From Gemmatimonadaceae bacterium (GTDB taxonomy: Bacteria > Gemmatimonadota > Gemmatimonadetes > Gemmatimonadales > Gemmatimonadaceae): a DNA stretch of 64,000 nt. The stretch spans positions 1-64,000 of the forward strand of contig DASYSS010000040.1 of assembly GCA_036003045.1 (NCBI GenBank), read 5' to 3'. The translations under genes were made by a program, and so were the position numbers. This document shows, in pieces, positions 8,670 to 16,734 of this stretch; the first letter of the stretch is position 1; each line of letters starts with the position of its first letter. The notes under the pieces were generated by a model, which saw nothing but the letters and a program-made list of their open reading frames with translations, was not told where the DNA came from and did no database searches.

Positions 8670-10499
8670 ATGGGACCAGAGCCCGCTAGGAAGGATCTCC
8701 GAGATTTCACGACGGACGCGCGCCTGCTGCCGATCACGGCGATGGCCGTCGTCGTCGGCGCGATGGGCGCGGTCGTCGCGTACGTGCTCGTCTGGCTGAT
8801 CGGCACGATCACGAATCTCGCCTACTACCACCGGCTTTCGTCGGTCATGGTGTCGCCCGCCGCGAACACGCTCGGCTGGTGGGCGCTGGTCATCCCCATG
8901 ATCGGTGGACTCATCGTCGGCCTCATGGCGCGATATGGGTCGGAGAAGATCCGCGGCCATGGCATTCCGGAAGCCATGGAAGCGATCCTCATCGGCCAGA
9001 GCCGGATGGAAGCGAAGGTCGCGATCCTCAAGCCGCTGTCGTCGGCAATCTCGATCGGAACCGGCGGGCCCTTCGGCGCCGAAGGCCCGATCATCATGAC
9101 CGGCGGCGCGCTCGGCTCGCTGTTCGCGCAGGCGTTTCATCTGTCCGCCGCCGAGCGAAAGACGCTGCTCGTGGCCGGCGCCGCGGCGGGGATGTCCGCC
9201 ATCTTCTCGACGCCCGTCGCGGCGGTGCTCATTGCGGTGGAGCTGCTCCTCTTCGAGTGGAAGCCCCGCAGCTTCATTCCCGTGGCCGCGGCGGCTGTCA
9301 TCGCCTACGTGCTTCGAGCGCCGCTCCTCGGTGCTGGGCCGATCTTTCCCATCGCGACGCACAGCGCCATGACGGCATCCGATCTTGGCGTGGCGTTCGC
9401 GGTCGGGATCGTCGCCGGCCTTGGATCCGCCGCGCTGACGGCGCTCGTCTATGGCGCTGAAGACGTTTTCGTGAAGCTGCCGATGCACTACATGTGGTGG
9501 CCCGTGATCGGCGGAGCCGTGATCGGGCTTGGCGGCATGATCGAGCCGCGGGCGCTCGGCGTCGGCTACGATACGATTCGCGATTTGCTCGGCGGTCAGT
9601 TGGTGGGTGCGTTCGTGCTCGCCCTGCTCATCACCAAGGCGGTCATCTGGAGCGTTGCGCTCGGCTCCGGTACGTCGGGCGGCGTGCTCGCCCCGCTGCT
9701 GATCATGGGCGGTGCGCTCGGCGCCATCGAGGCGCGGTGGATTCACGTCGGCGACCCCGCGCTGTGGGCCACGATCAGCATGGCCGCGATGATGGGCGGT
9801 ACGATGCGCTCCCCGCTGACGGCGATCGCGTTTCTGTTGGAGCTCACGCACGACATCGAGCTGCTTCCCGGCCTGCTGGTCGGCTGCGTCGCCGCGCACG
9901 CCGTGACCGTGCTCCTGATGAAGCGCTCGATTCTCACCGAGAAGGTGGCGCGCCGCGGGTATCACGTCGTGCGCGAGTACACGGTGAGTCCGTTCGCGCG
10001 GTTTCTCGTCGAAGACGTCATGGAGCGTGACGTTCCGTCGATTCCCGCCGACACATATGCCGTCGACATCATTCGCCGTGTGTTGCTCAATGATCCGATT
10101 TACGGCCGGCGACACTCATGGCCCCTCGTCGATCGCGATGGCGCGTTCGTCGGCATTCTGTCGCGCGGCGATCTGCTGCGCGCGTTCGACAACGAAGACG
10201 ACGGCGATCTCACGATGCTGCAGATCGGCACGCCGTCGCCGGTCATCACGTATCCCGACGACCAGCTGGAAGACGCGTTGCAGTTGATGATCCGGTCTGG
10301 CGTGGGCCGCCTGCCGGTCGTCGACCGCGCGGCGCCGACGCGACTCGTGGGAATGCTCAGTCGCGAGTGCCTAGCGTCCGCGTATCGCTCCGTGCTCGAC
10401 GAAGAGCACGAGCGCGCGCACGGTCCGCTGTCGGCCAGGCTCCGGCTGGCGCACCAGCGGTGGCTGCGCCGCGGCGGCAAAGGAGCAACGACATCATGA
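8670..10499 (+). CDS. CLC-type chloride channel/antiporter with C-terminal CBS pair
   Basis: A 609-residue membrane protein. The CLC core (about 20-435) has the selectivity-filter signatures GHGIPE (97-101), GGPFGAEGP (132-140) and GTSGGVLAPLL. The second corresponds to the family motif G-R/K-E-G-P, with gating glutamate Glu138 present, though the usual Arg/Lys is Ala. A CBS pair (about 446-575) begins VEDVMERDVPSI and usually binds adenine nucleotides to gate transport. The ATG at 8670 is preferred to an upstream in-frame start at 8574. It has GGGAG at 8661-8665, and the 32 extra residues do not look like CLC sequence. The stop overlaps the next ATG as ATGA, coupling it to the FAD monooxygenase. 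Channel versus chloride/proton exchanger cannot be settled by eye. Confidence 0.92.
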   Translation: MGPEPARKDLRDFTTDARLLPITAMAVVVGAMGAVVAYVLVWLIGTITNLAYYHRLSSVMVSPAANTLGWWALVIPMIGGLIVGLMARYGSEKIRGHGIPEAMEAILIGQSRMEAKVAILKPLSSAISIGTGGPFGAEGPIIMTGGALGSLFAQAFHLSAAERKTLLVAGAAAGMSAIFSTPVAAVLIAVELLLFEWKPRSFIPVAAAAVIAYVLRAPLLGAGPIFPIATHSAMTASDLGVAFAVGIVAGLGSAALTALVYGAEDVFVKLPMHYMWWPVIGGAVIGLGGMIEPRALGVGYDTIRDLLGGQLVGAFVLALLITKAVIWSVALGSGTSGGVLAPLLIMGGALGAIEARWIHVGDPALWATISMAAMMGGTMRSPLTAIAFLLELTHDIELLPGLLVGCVAAHAVTVLLMKRSILTEKVARRGYHVVREYTVSPFARFLVEDVMERDVPSIPADTYAVDIIRRVLLNDPIYGRRHSWPLVDRDGAFVGILSRGDLLRAFDNEDDGDLTMLQIGTPSPVITYPDDQLEDALQLMIRSGVGRLPVVDRAAPTRLVGMLSRECLASAYRSVLDEEHERAHGPLSARLRLAHQRWLRRGGKGATTS

Positions 10500-11713
10500 A
10501 CGGTTTGGACAACCGATCGCTCGGCTACGGCACGTACCAACGCCTCGTTGGCCGCGCGGAGCGCTACGGTCCGGAGCTGCGTGTGCTGATCGTGGGCGGC
10601 GGCGTCGCCGGCCTCACGCTCGCGGCGCTGCTCGAGCAGCGTGGGTTTTCCCCGACCGTCGTTGAACGGTCCGGCCGGCGTCGCGGCGCCGGGTACGCGA
10701 TCGGTCTGTGGCCCGCCGGGAGCCGAATCCTGAAAGGCCTCGGCATCTTCCGGCGCTTCGAGGCCATCGGCGTGGAGTGTCCGCGCTATGTCGTGGCGAC
10801 CGAGTCCGGTGAAATTCTGCACTCGTATTCACTCGACGAGATCTCGGCGAAACACGGACCGGTCGTCAACGTGTCGCGGGCCGATTTGATCGGGCTCCTG
10901 GAGCAGGCGTTGAGCGATCGATGCATTCGGTTCGGCACGACCGTTCGCGAGATCGTGATGTCGCCACGTGGCGCCTCGGTGCGGTTCAACGACGACACGG
11001 CGGACGTGTTCGACGTCGTCGTCGGTTGCGACGGTGTTCGGTCGACGATGCGGCAGCTCGTGTTTGGCAGGGTATCACCGGCGTACACCGGACTCACGGG
11101 GTGGGCGCTCTGGATTGAGTCTCCATTCGTCCCGCCGTGCGAGGTGACCGAGTATTGGGGCGCGGGAAAGCTCGTGGCGACGTACCCGATGCGCGACCGC
11201 GTGTGTGTGATCCTGGCGGCGCGGCTCCAGGCGAACACGCCGGATCCGACCGAGACGCGGCTCGAGCGGCTCGGCGAGCATTTCGCCGGATTCGGTGGCT
11301 CGGTCCCTTGGATCCTCAGCGAGCTCTCGCAAGCCCGCGACGTCTACCATGACGATTTTAGTGATCTTCAGTTGGAGCATTGGCATTCCGACCGCGTCGT
11401 CTTGATCGGCGATGCCGCTTATGGAAGCTTGCCGTTGGACGCGATGGGCGCCTCGCTGGCGATGGAGTCCGCCGCCGTGCTCGCGGAGGAGCTGTGCCGA
11501 ACGGATTCGTCGCACGTGGCGATCGCGCTCGAGCGCTACGTGGCGCGACGCCGCCCGCGCGTCGATCGTGTGCGCGCGCAATCGCGGCGACTCTGCAAGG
11601 TCATGTTCGCCGGCGGGCGGGTCCTCACGCGTCTGCGGAATTCCGCCGTACGGCATTCGGCGGACGACGTGCTGCTCGGCGAGCTCGATACGATGCTGGC
11701 GGAGCGTCTCTGA
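10496..11713 (+). CDS. FAD-dependent monooxygenase (PHBH fold)
   Basis: A 405-residue flavoprotein of the p-hydroxybenzoate hydroxylase-like aromatic-ring or polyketide monooxygenase family. It has the Rossmann motif VGGGVAGL (residues 33-40), the ribose-binding Glu-Arg after LLEQRGFSPTVVER, the DG motif VVGCDGVRS and the GD motif RVVLIGDAAYGSLPLDAMGAS, in the expected order. No signal or membrane helix is seen. ATG at 10496 sits in an ATGA overlap with the CLC stop, so the start is well supported. Members hydroxylate or epoxidise aromatic, quinone or antibiotic-like substrates with NAD(P)H and oxygen. The substrate here is unknown, and the CLC partner gives no obvious pathway. A tetracycline-modifying or halogenase-like role has no specific support. 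Confidence 0.88.
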   Translation: MNGLDNRSLGYGTYQRLVGRAERYGPELRVLIVGGGVAGLTLAALLEQRGFSPTVVERSGRRRGAGYAIGLWPAGSRILKGLGIFRRFEAIGVECPRYVVATESGEILHSYSLDEISAKHGPVVNVSRADLIGLLEQALSDRCIRFGTTVREIVMSPRGASVRFNDDTADVFDVVVGCDGVRSTMRQLVFGRVSPAYTGLTGWALWIESPFVPPCEVTEYWGAGKLVATYPMRDRVCVILAARLQANTPDPTETRLERLGEHFAGFGGSVPWILSELSQARDVYHDDFSDLQLEHWHSDRVVLIGDAAYGSLPLDAMGASLAMESAAVLAEELCRTDSSHVAIALERYVARRRPRVDRVRAQSRRLCKVMFAGGRVLTRLRNSAVRHSADDVLLGELDTMLAERL

Positions 11714-11890
11714 TATCGAATTCGCCAGCCAAAAGCATCAGAGGTCACACAGGAACGATCTGGCGAGCCGGTGACGCTCCCCGGGTTGCACTTGCGCGCA
11801 TCTGATCCTGATATTCTAATTCAATTTGCAATTATGGCCTGGTCGGCGACGCTGCTGCCGACCGTCAGCACGCCCTTCACGAGGGTCGCA

Positions 11891-12679
11891 ATGCCGGCAC
11901 GATGCACCGCGCCGCCCAGCATCCTTCTGGGAAGCTCCTCACTCGCCGTTCTGGTTGGCCTCGCTGCGTTCGCGCTGTCTGCGTGCAGCGACAAAGGCAT
12001 CGCGACAATGGGTGGGACTGGCAGCCCCGTGCGCTCCGTCATTGTCACGCCTACGTCGCTGGATCTCACCATCGGACAAAGCGCCACGTTGCTAGCAGCG
12101 GTGGACGTAGCCCAGAGCGTCACGGATCGTAGGGTCAAGTGGACCTCGTCCAACGCTGCGATCGCAAAGGTCGACAGCAGCGGTCACGTGTCTGGCGTCG
12201 CCGGCGGCAACGCGTTCATCATCGCCACTGCTCACGCGGACCCCACGGTCAGCGGCGCAGTCCCCGTGACTGTTACGCCCCCTGCGTCGGCACCTGTACT
12301 CATCAGCCAGATCAACCAGACGGTGTGCGCCCCTAGCGGCGGCTGCACCTCCGCTCCGGCGACCCTTTCGAACGTGTCGGGCCAGTTGGACGTCACGGTC
12401 AATGTCGATCCAGCGTCGCAGCTGCTTTCCGAGGCCGCATTGGTGATGAACTGCGTGCGTCCTCCCAATTCGGGTACCGATACGGTTGTCGCCAAACAGA
12501 CCTTTGGCTCGAGCGACAGGGCTCCGAGCTCGAGAGAGGCTTCGTCGGCCCCACTGACCCTCAGCTTCAGCACCACGGCGTTCAAGAACGGCCCGTGCTC
12601 GCTCAGGGCCAAAGTGGTCACGTCGAGCGGTGCGCAGCTCTCGAGCGACTTCGCGCTGCTGACGCTCAACAATCCGTGA
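11891..12679 (+). CDS. Lipoprotein with bacterial Ig-like (Big2) domain
   Basis: A 262-residue exported lipoprotein. The signal sequence ends in a lipobox (FALSAC, Cys at about residue 31). A linker and a Big2-type fold follow (about 45-130) with the typical words SVIVTPTSLDLTIGQSATL, VKWTSSNAAIAKVDSSGHVSGVAGG and IIATA. The rest (about 135-262) is a Ser/Thr-rich beta domain with two Cys pairs (CAPSGGC and NCVRPP/GPCSLR), not assigned. ATG at 11891 is chosen because the hydrophobic signal begins just after it; ATG at 11834 is the alternative. Such proteins are surface or periplasmic adhesin-like modules. The upstream 177 bases include an AT-rich patch (about 11805-11835) that probably contains the promoter. 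Downstream gene is convergent. Confidence 0.8.
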   Translation: MPARCTAPPSILLGSSSLAVLVGLAAFALSACSDKGIATMGGTGSPVRSVIVTPTSLDLTIGQSATLLAAVDVAQSVTDRRVKWTSSNAAIAKVDSSGHVSGVAGGNAFIIATAHADPTVSGAVPVTVTPPASAPVLISQINQTVCAPSGGCTSAPATLSNVSGQLDVTVNVDPASQLLSEAALVMNCVRPPNSGTDTVVAKQTFGSSDRAPSSREASSAPLTLSFSTTAFKNGPCSLRAKVVTSSGAQLSSDFALLTLNNP

Positions 12680-12703
12680 GGTCCGGATCGTCGAGCGTCG
12701 ACT

Positions 12704-13324
12704 TCACTTTGCTTTGGCTGGCCGCCTCTCGGGCACGATCGTTTCGCCGCGCGCGAGCATCGACACCAAATCGGCGATCTTCTTCGCGCGTCCCGCCGGC
12801 GTCTTCATGTTGTTCGTGCGGAACGCGAGCGCGAAAAGATTCATGCGGCCGAGCGTCTTCAGCGTCTTCAGCGCGCGCGGGTTCGCGTCGATCGCCGCTC
12901 GAAGATCCGCGGGCAGATTGTCGGCGTTCGCGCTCCGCATCGGCGCGTAAGCGGCGTCCCATCGCCCATCGGCCTTTGCGGCGTCCACCTGCTTCTGCCC
13001 GTGCGGCGTCATTCGCCCGGCCGCGGTGAGCCGTGCGATGTGGTCGCGGTTCACCTGGCTCCAGATGCTCTTCGGCCGCCGCGGCGTAAAGCGTTGTAGA
13101 AACGATTTTTCATTGAGCGGCTTTCGGATCGCGTCGATCCAGCCCCAGCACAGCGCGACGTCGAGCGCCTGCGCGTGCGTCACCGTGGGAAGTCCGGAAT
13201 CCTTTTTGTGGATCTTGATCCAGATCTCGGTCTCGCGAGCATGGTTCGCGCGGAGCCACGTCTCGAATGCCTCGGCGTCGCGAAACGCCTTGATCTTTTT
13301 CGCGTTTGGTTTGACCGGTGCCAT
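12704..13324 (-). CDS. YdeI/OmpD-associated family protein
   Basis: A 206-residue cytoplasmic protein matching the YdeI/OmdA family. It has an N-terminal AFRDAEAFETWLRANHARETEIWIKIHKK block, the strongly conserved ALDVALCWGWIDAIRKPLN and FTPRRPKSIWSQVNRDHI, and a C-terminal LKTLGRMNLFALAFRTNNMKTPAGRAKKIADLVSMLARGE helix pair. In enterobacteria YdeI is linked to antimicrobial-peptide tolerance; the biochemical activity is not known. The ATG at 13322-13324 directly abuts the stop of the PEP-CTERM gene on the same strand, so the two may be co-transcribed. It is convergent with the Big2 lipoprotein, with only 24 bases between stops. Confidence 0.85.
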   Translation of the reverse strand: MAPVKPNAKKIKAFRDAEAFETWLRANHARETEIWIKIHKKDSGLPTVTHAQALDVALCWGWIDAIRKPLNEKSFLQRFTPRRPKSIWSQVNRDHIARLTAAGRMTPHGQKQVDAAKADGRWDAAYAPMRSANADNLPADLRAAIDANPRALKTLKTLGRMNLFALAFRTNNMKTPAGRAKKIADLVSMLARGETIVPERRPAKAK

Positions 13325-14071
13325 CTAGGCGAGTGATCGTCGACGCCGGCGACGCCGCTCGAATCCGCCAATCACGAGCAGTCCTCCGCCCACGAGCGCG
13401 AACGTCGTCGGCTCGGGCGTGACTTGCACGCAGTCCACGCCGAACGTGCACGAGAACGACCCTGCCTGATCAGCGAAGCCGGTGATGCTCACCGTCGTGT
13501 TGTTGGTGAAGCTCACCAGCGGCATGAGGAACGAATACTGGATCGCGCCGTCGCCGCAGGTCGAGAAGTATCCCGGATACGAAGGATTCGCGGCGAGCGG
13601 CGAACAGCCGGCGATGGGATACGCGCCGTCGCCGAATTGATTCTCGCGGTCGAAGCTGGCGGTGCCGGTCGACGACGTGAACCAGAGCCAGGAACCGGCC
13701 AGTATCCCGGTCGGAACGCCGTGATCTTGCGCGGTGCCCAGGAATGTCGGGGTGGGTGCGACGAAAGCATGCGCGTTGATCGGGCTGCCGTCGGCGGCCA
13801 AATTCGCGAGCGCGACGCTCTCGAGGCCCCACGCGCCCAAGCCGAGCGTACCCTCGAGATTTTGGAGCGTGATGGTCGCCTGGGTGATCGGCGTTCCGAA
13901 GGGCGTGACGGTGACGAACGAGACGCTGATGTTCATGCACGCCTTGAACGAGCCGGTCGTGCAGTAGTCGATCCAGCTGAGTGTCTCGGCGTCACCGCGG
14001 TGGGCGACTCCGGCGATCAGGGCGAGCAGGCCCGCGGCGTGGCGCGCGCGGCGGATCAGGGCGGATGACAC
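13325..14071 (-). CDS. PEP-CTERM sorting-domain exported protein
   Basis: A 248-residue exported protein. A hydrophobic signal (about 8-27) is followed by a beta-rich body with FTSSTGTASFDREN and CTFGVDCVQ. The C-terminus is a PEP-CTERM signal: VTPEPTTFALVGGGLL, then a short hydrophobic helix and a run of seven arginines. In PEP-CTERM systems the PEP motif is processed by an exosortase, and the proteins are linked to exopolysaccharide and surface assembly. No exosortase gene is in this window. The GTG at 14071 is chosen because it starts a proper signal peptide; the 17 upstream residues of the open frame do not. Its stop abuts the YdeI start. Confidence 0.85.
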   Translation of the reverse strand: MSSALIRRARHAAGLLALIAGVAHRGDAETLSWIDYCTTGSFKACMNISVSFVTVTPFGTPITQATITLQNLEGTLGLGAWGLESVALANLAADGSPINAHAFVAPTPTFLGTAQDHGVPTGILAGSWLWFTSSTGTASFDRENQFGDGAYPIAGCSPLAANPSYPGYFSTCGDGAIQYSFLMPLVSFTNNTTVSITGFADQAGSFSCTFGVDCVQVTPEPTTFALVGGGLLVIGGFERRRRRRRSLA

Positions 14072-14188
14072 GTGATTCCCTGGGTGAGACGGGCGATCAG
14101 GTGGCTCCGTGCGACATCGCATGGCGGCCGGTCAAACGAACATAGCGTTTCGCCGGTGAGGCGCAAGCCGAACCGCCGACGGCGATCG

Positions 14189-15166
14189 TCAGCTTTTTTT
14201 CCCCTCGGTCACCATGACCGGGCCGTTGTCACGCTTCACCGCCGGCACGCTTTTTAGATAACGATAAATCGACCGCAGGTCGTCTTCGCTGAGTTTCGCG
14301 AACGCCTGCCAGGGCATCGGCGATCCAGGAATGACCCGGCCCTGCCGAAAGCGCGCCACGAACTGGTCTTCGGTCCAGAGGCCGAGCCGGCCGGTCTCTT
14401 TGTCGCTCGTGATGTTGGGCGGCGACCACGAATGAGTCGGATCGTCGGCTTCCTGAAAGCCCTTCGTTCCGCCGAACTTGGGTCCGGTGAGTGCGCCGGT
14501 CACCCGGCTGCGCTCCGTGTGACACGCCCAGCAGAGGGCAACCGATTCGACGAGATATTTTCCCGTTTCAACTGAAGCGCCGCGCGGAGCGACCGCGGGC
14601 GGCGTCGACGACGGGCCCACCGGACGCGACATCGCGGTCGCCTTCACGACCTTGCCCATCACGTTGAAGTAGTGCGGCGGGACGACGTTGTGCACCGGCG
14701 CCTGCGTCCGCAGATACGACACCACCGCGACGAGATCGTCGTCCGACAGTCCCTGCATCTCCATGAACGGCAACAGCGCTCGGCCGTCGTGGCCGACGCC
14801 GTATCGCAGCGCTCGGGCGATCGCGCTGTCGCCGACGCCGCCCAACCCGGTCTCCGCGTCAGGCGTGAGATTGCGCGGATAGAACTTGCCGGGCGGGATG
14901 TCGAACACGAACCCGCCGATCAACGGTGTGTCGGCACCGCTCTTGTACGCCGCTCGCTGCGCCGGGTCGCCGTGACACGCCGCGCACCCTGCGGCGACTC
15001 GCACGATGTAGCGGCCGCGGTCGATGACCGCCGAGTCCTTGGACGCGACGACTTTCGGGTACGGCGCGTCGAACGTGAGATGCTGTCTCGAGCCGACGTA
15101 CAATGCACCGCCGACGACAACAACGAGCAGCACACTGCCGAGCACGAGGAGGATCTTCCGAATCAT
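14189..15166 (-). CDS. Membrane-anchored dihaem cytochrome c
   Basis: A 325-residue protein with an N-terminal membrane anchor (about 4-24) and two cytochrome c domains. Each has a CxxCH haem site: CAACH (Cys61, Cys64, His65) and CWACH (Cys212, Cys215, His216). Candidate axial methionines are in LLPFMEMQGLSDDD and GSPMPWQAFAKLSEDDL, each followed by the usual LxxxYLRxx/YRYLK helix. The arrangement resembles the cytochrome subunits that take electrons from periplasmic alcohol, aldehyde or gluconate dehydrogenases, but no such dehydrogenase gene is adjacent. It faces the periplasm by topology. An ATG at 15166 begins the anchor directly. Electron donor and acceptor are unknown. Confidence 0.9.
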   Translation of the reverse strand: MIRKILLVLGSVLLVVVVGGALYVGSRQHLTFDAPYPKVVASKDSAVIDRGRYIVRVAAGCAACHGDPAQRAAYKSGADTPLIGGFVFDIPPGKFYPRNLTPDAETGLGGVGDSAIARALRYGVGHDGRALLPFMEMQGLSDDDLVAVVSYLRTQAPVHNVVPPHYFNVMGKVVKATAMSRPVGPSSTPPAVAPRGASVETGKYLVESVALCWACHTERSRVTGALTGPKFGGTKGFQEADDPTHSWSPPNITSDKETGRLGLWTEDQFVARFRQGRVIPGSPMPWQAFAKLSEDDLRSIYRYLKSVPAVKRDNGPVMVTEGKKS

Positions 15167-15257
15167 GGGGACTCTCGGGAGGGGTAGGCGGGAGCAACAC
15201 CCTCAAGTTGTCGAGTCCGCTACGAATACGGAATGGGCTTTCTCCTCCCAACGCAGC

Positions 15258-15890
15258 CTAGAACCCCGGTGACGCTTTGACTTGACGCGCCTGCCACAGG
15301 TGCCGCCGCGCATGAGCGATCTCGAACGCCAGGCTCTGGCCGAGCCGCATCGAGAACATCGGAATGGGAAGGGGAACTCTCGCGGCCGCGAGGTCGAGTC
15401 CCTTCGCCGCGACGAGCGCCCGCGCGAGTCGCTCGTGCACGGCAATGAACTCGGCGAGCAGCGCGTCGCGATCGTGACGCTCGGTCGGCACGACCTTCTT
15501 GCCGGTCTTGTACTTCTTCTGCACGGGCGGCTCGACGCCTTTGCTGATCATCGTGCCCATCTTGCCGGCGATGCCGCGATAGACGTACGGGCCGTCGGAG
15601 CGTCGTCCGCGCTCGTGCAGTTGCGCGATGGCCGCCTCCTGTCCGTTCGCCGCGATCGTTCCGGTGAGCACGAGATGCTTGAGGCATTGCGCGACGGACC
15701 ATTGGCCCGGTGACGGCTTCCAATTGAACTGCGCGTCCGAGAGGCCGGCGACGATCGACTTGGCATCCTCGATCACCGCGGCGAGACACCCCGGCAGGAC
15801 GTCGAGATCGCCGGCGTAGGTCGGCGGAACACAGCTCGAGCCGGAGATCGGGTTGTATACGCGGGGCGACGTGGTCGCGGCGGCAGTCAT
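15258..15890 (-). CDS. DinB-family protein
   Basis: A 210-residue DinB/YfiT-type four-helix protein. The family pattern is seen in LSDAQFNWKPSPGQWSVAQCLKHLVLTG (helix 2 with its His), AVHERLARALVAAKGLDLAAARVPLP, and the closing LAFEIAHARRHLWQARQV, whose His-rich helix supplies the metal ligands. The ATG at 15890 follows a good ribosome site (GGAGCTCACG), and the longer open frame upstream is not family-like. DinB proteins bind metal and often act in thiol transfer or damage-linked functions; nothing here names the substrate. It is separated from the deacetylase stop by 82 bases on the same strand. Confidence 0.85.
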   Translation of the reverse strand: MTAAATTSPRVYNPISGSSCVPPTYAGDLDVLPGCLAAVIEDAKSIVAGLSDAQFNWKPSPGQWSVAQCLKHLVLTGTIAANGQEAAIAQLHERGRRSDGPYVYRGIAGKMGTMISKGVEPPVQKKYKTGKKVVPTERHDRDALLAEFIAVHERLARALVAAKGLDLAAARVPLPIPMFSMRLGQSLAFEIAHARRHLWQARQVKASPGF

Positions 15891-15972
15891 CGTGAGCTCC
15901 GGGGCAAGAGCAGGCCTACACACTGTGCTCGACGCTAGAAGGTTGAAGCCGGCTCTGGGCTCCGCAAGATCC

Positions 15973-16734
15973 CTACGGACCGAGCGCTCGCTCGAACAGT
16001 TGCATGTTGTCCGTCGCCAACACGCTGTGCAGCGCGAAGAGGCTCGAAGACGAATTCCATTCTCCGCCGGACAGCGCGCGCGCCGCTTGGAACCCCGCCG
16101 AGCGGACCGCGGCGGCGACGCGGTCATCCCAGATGCCGTACGGATACGCGAAAATGTCCGGGGCGACCCCGATCTCGCGCTGAATGTCGGCGCGGCTCCC
16201 CGCGACCTCGCTCGCCAGCGATACGGTCGGCAGCGTCAGCTTGGGATGGGTGCGTGAGTGGGCGGCGATGGTCATGCCCGCCGCCTGCAGCTCCATGATC
16301 TGCGGCCACGTCATGTAGCCCCGATCGACGCCGATCGGCTGCGAGAAAATGAAGAACGTCGCCGTGAAATGGAGCTGCCGCAAAACAGGAAGCGCGATGG
16401 AGTACTGCGTCTCCCAGCCGTCGTCGAACGTGATCACGACCGACCGCGGCGGAACGGCGGTGCCGTGCTGGAGCGCGTCCACCAACGACGGGAACGAGAT
16501 GACCTGATAGCCGTGGTTGGCCAGGTAGCTCATCTGCGTTCTGAAAACGGTGGTGTCTACGTCGAGCTCGCGCTGTTCGCCGTCCTGGCCGGCGCGATGT
16601 TTGGCGATCGAGTGATAGACGAGGATTGGGACGCGAATCGAATCGGCGTGGACCGGCGTCACGGCTCGGGCGTGGACGCCCGGCGAAAGGGTCATCCATC
16701 CAACTACCAGCAGCCAGAACCACGGGAAGGTCAT
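15973..16734 (-). CDS. Exported polysaccharide (NodB-type) deacetylase
   Basis: A 253-residue CE4 deacetylase. A signal peptide or anchor (about 3-22) is followed by the NodB domain, with motif 1 TFDDGW (102-107, Asp104 and Asp105), motif 2 HSRTH (His159, His163) and motif 3 FAYPYG (195-200). The zinc Asp-His-His triad is therefore complete. Substrates of this family are N-acetyl groups of peptidoglycan, chitin or exopolysaccharide. The ATG overlaps the stop of the L,D-transpeptidase as ATGA (16731-16734), which argues for a peptidoglycan-modifying role rather than nutrition. The last 40 residues, after GFQAARALSGGEWN, lack a clear further motif. Substrate is inferred from context. Confidence 0.9.
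   Translation of the reverse strand: MTFPWFWLLVVGWMTLSPGVHARAVTPVHADSIRVPILVYHSIAKHRAGQDGEQRELDVDTTVFRTQMSYLANHGYQVISFPSLVDALQHGTAVPPRSVVITFDDGWETQYSIALPVLRQLHFTATFFIFSQPIGVDRGYMTWPQIMELQAAGMTIAAHSRTHPKLTLPTVSLASEVAGSRADIQREIGVAPDIFAYPYGIWDDRVAAAVRSAGFQAARALSGGEWNSSSSLFALHSVLATDNMQLFERALGP

Noticed and set aside
10496-11713. FAD enzyme as a tetracycline-inactivating monooxygenase
   Set aside because: General PHBH motifs only; no specific residues visible by eye to assign antibiotic substrates.
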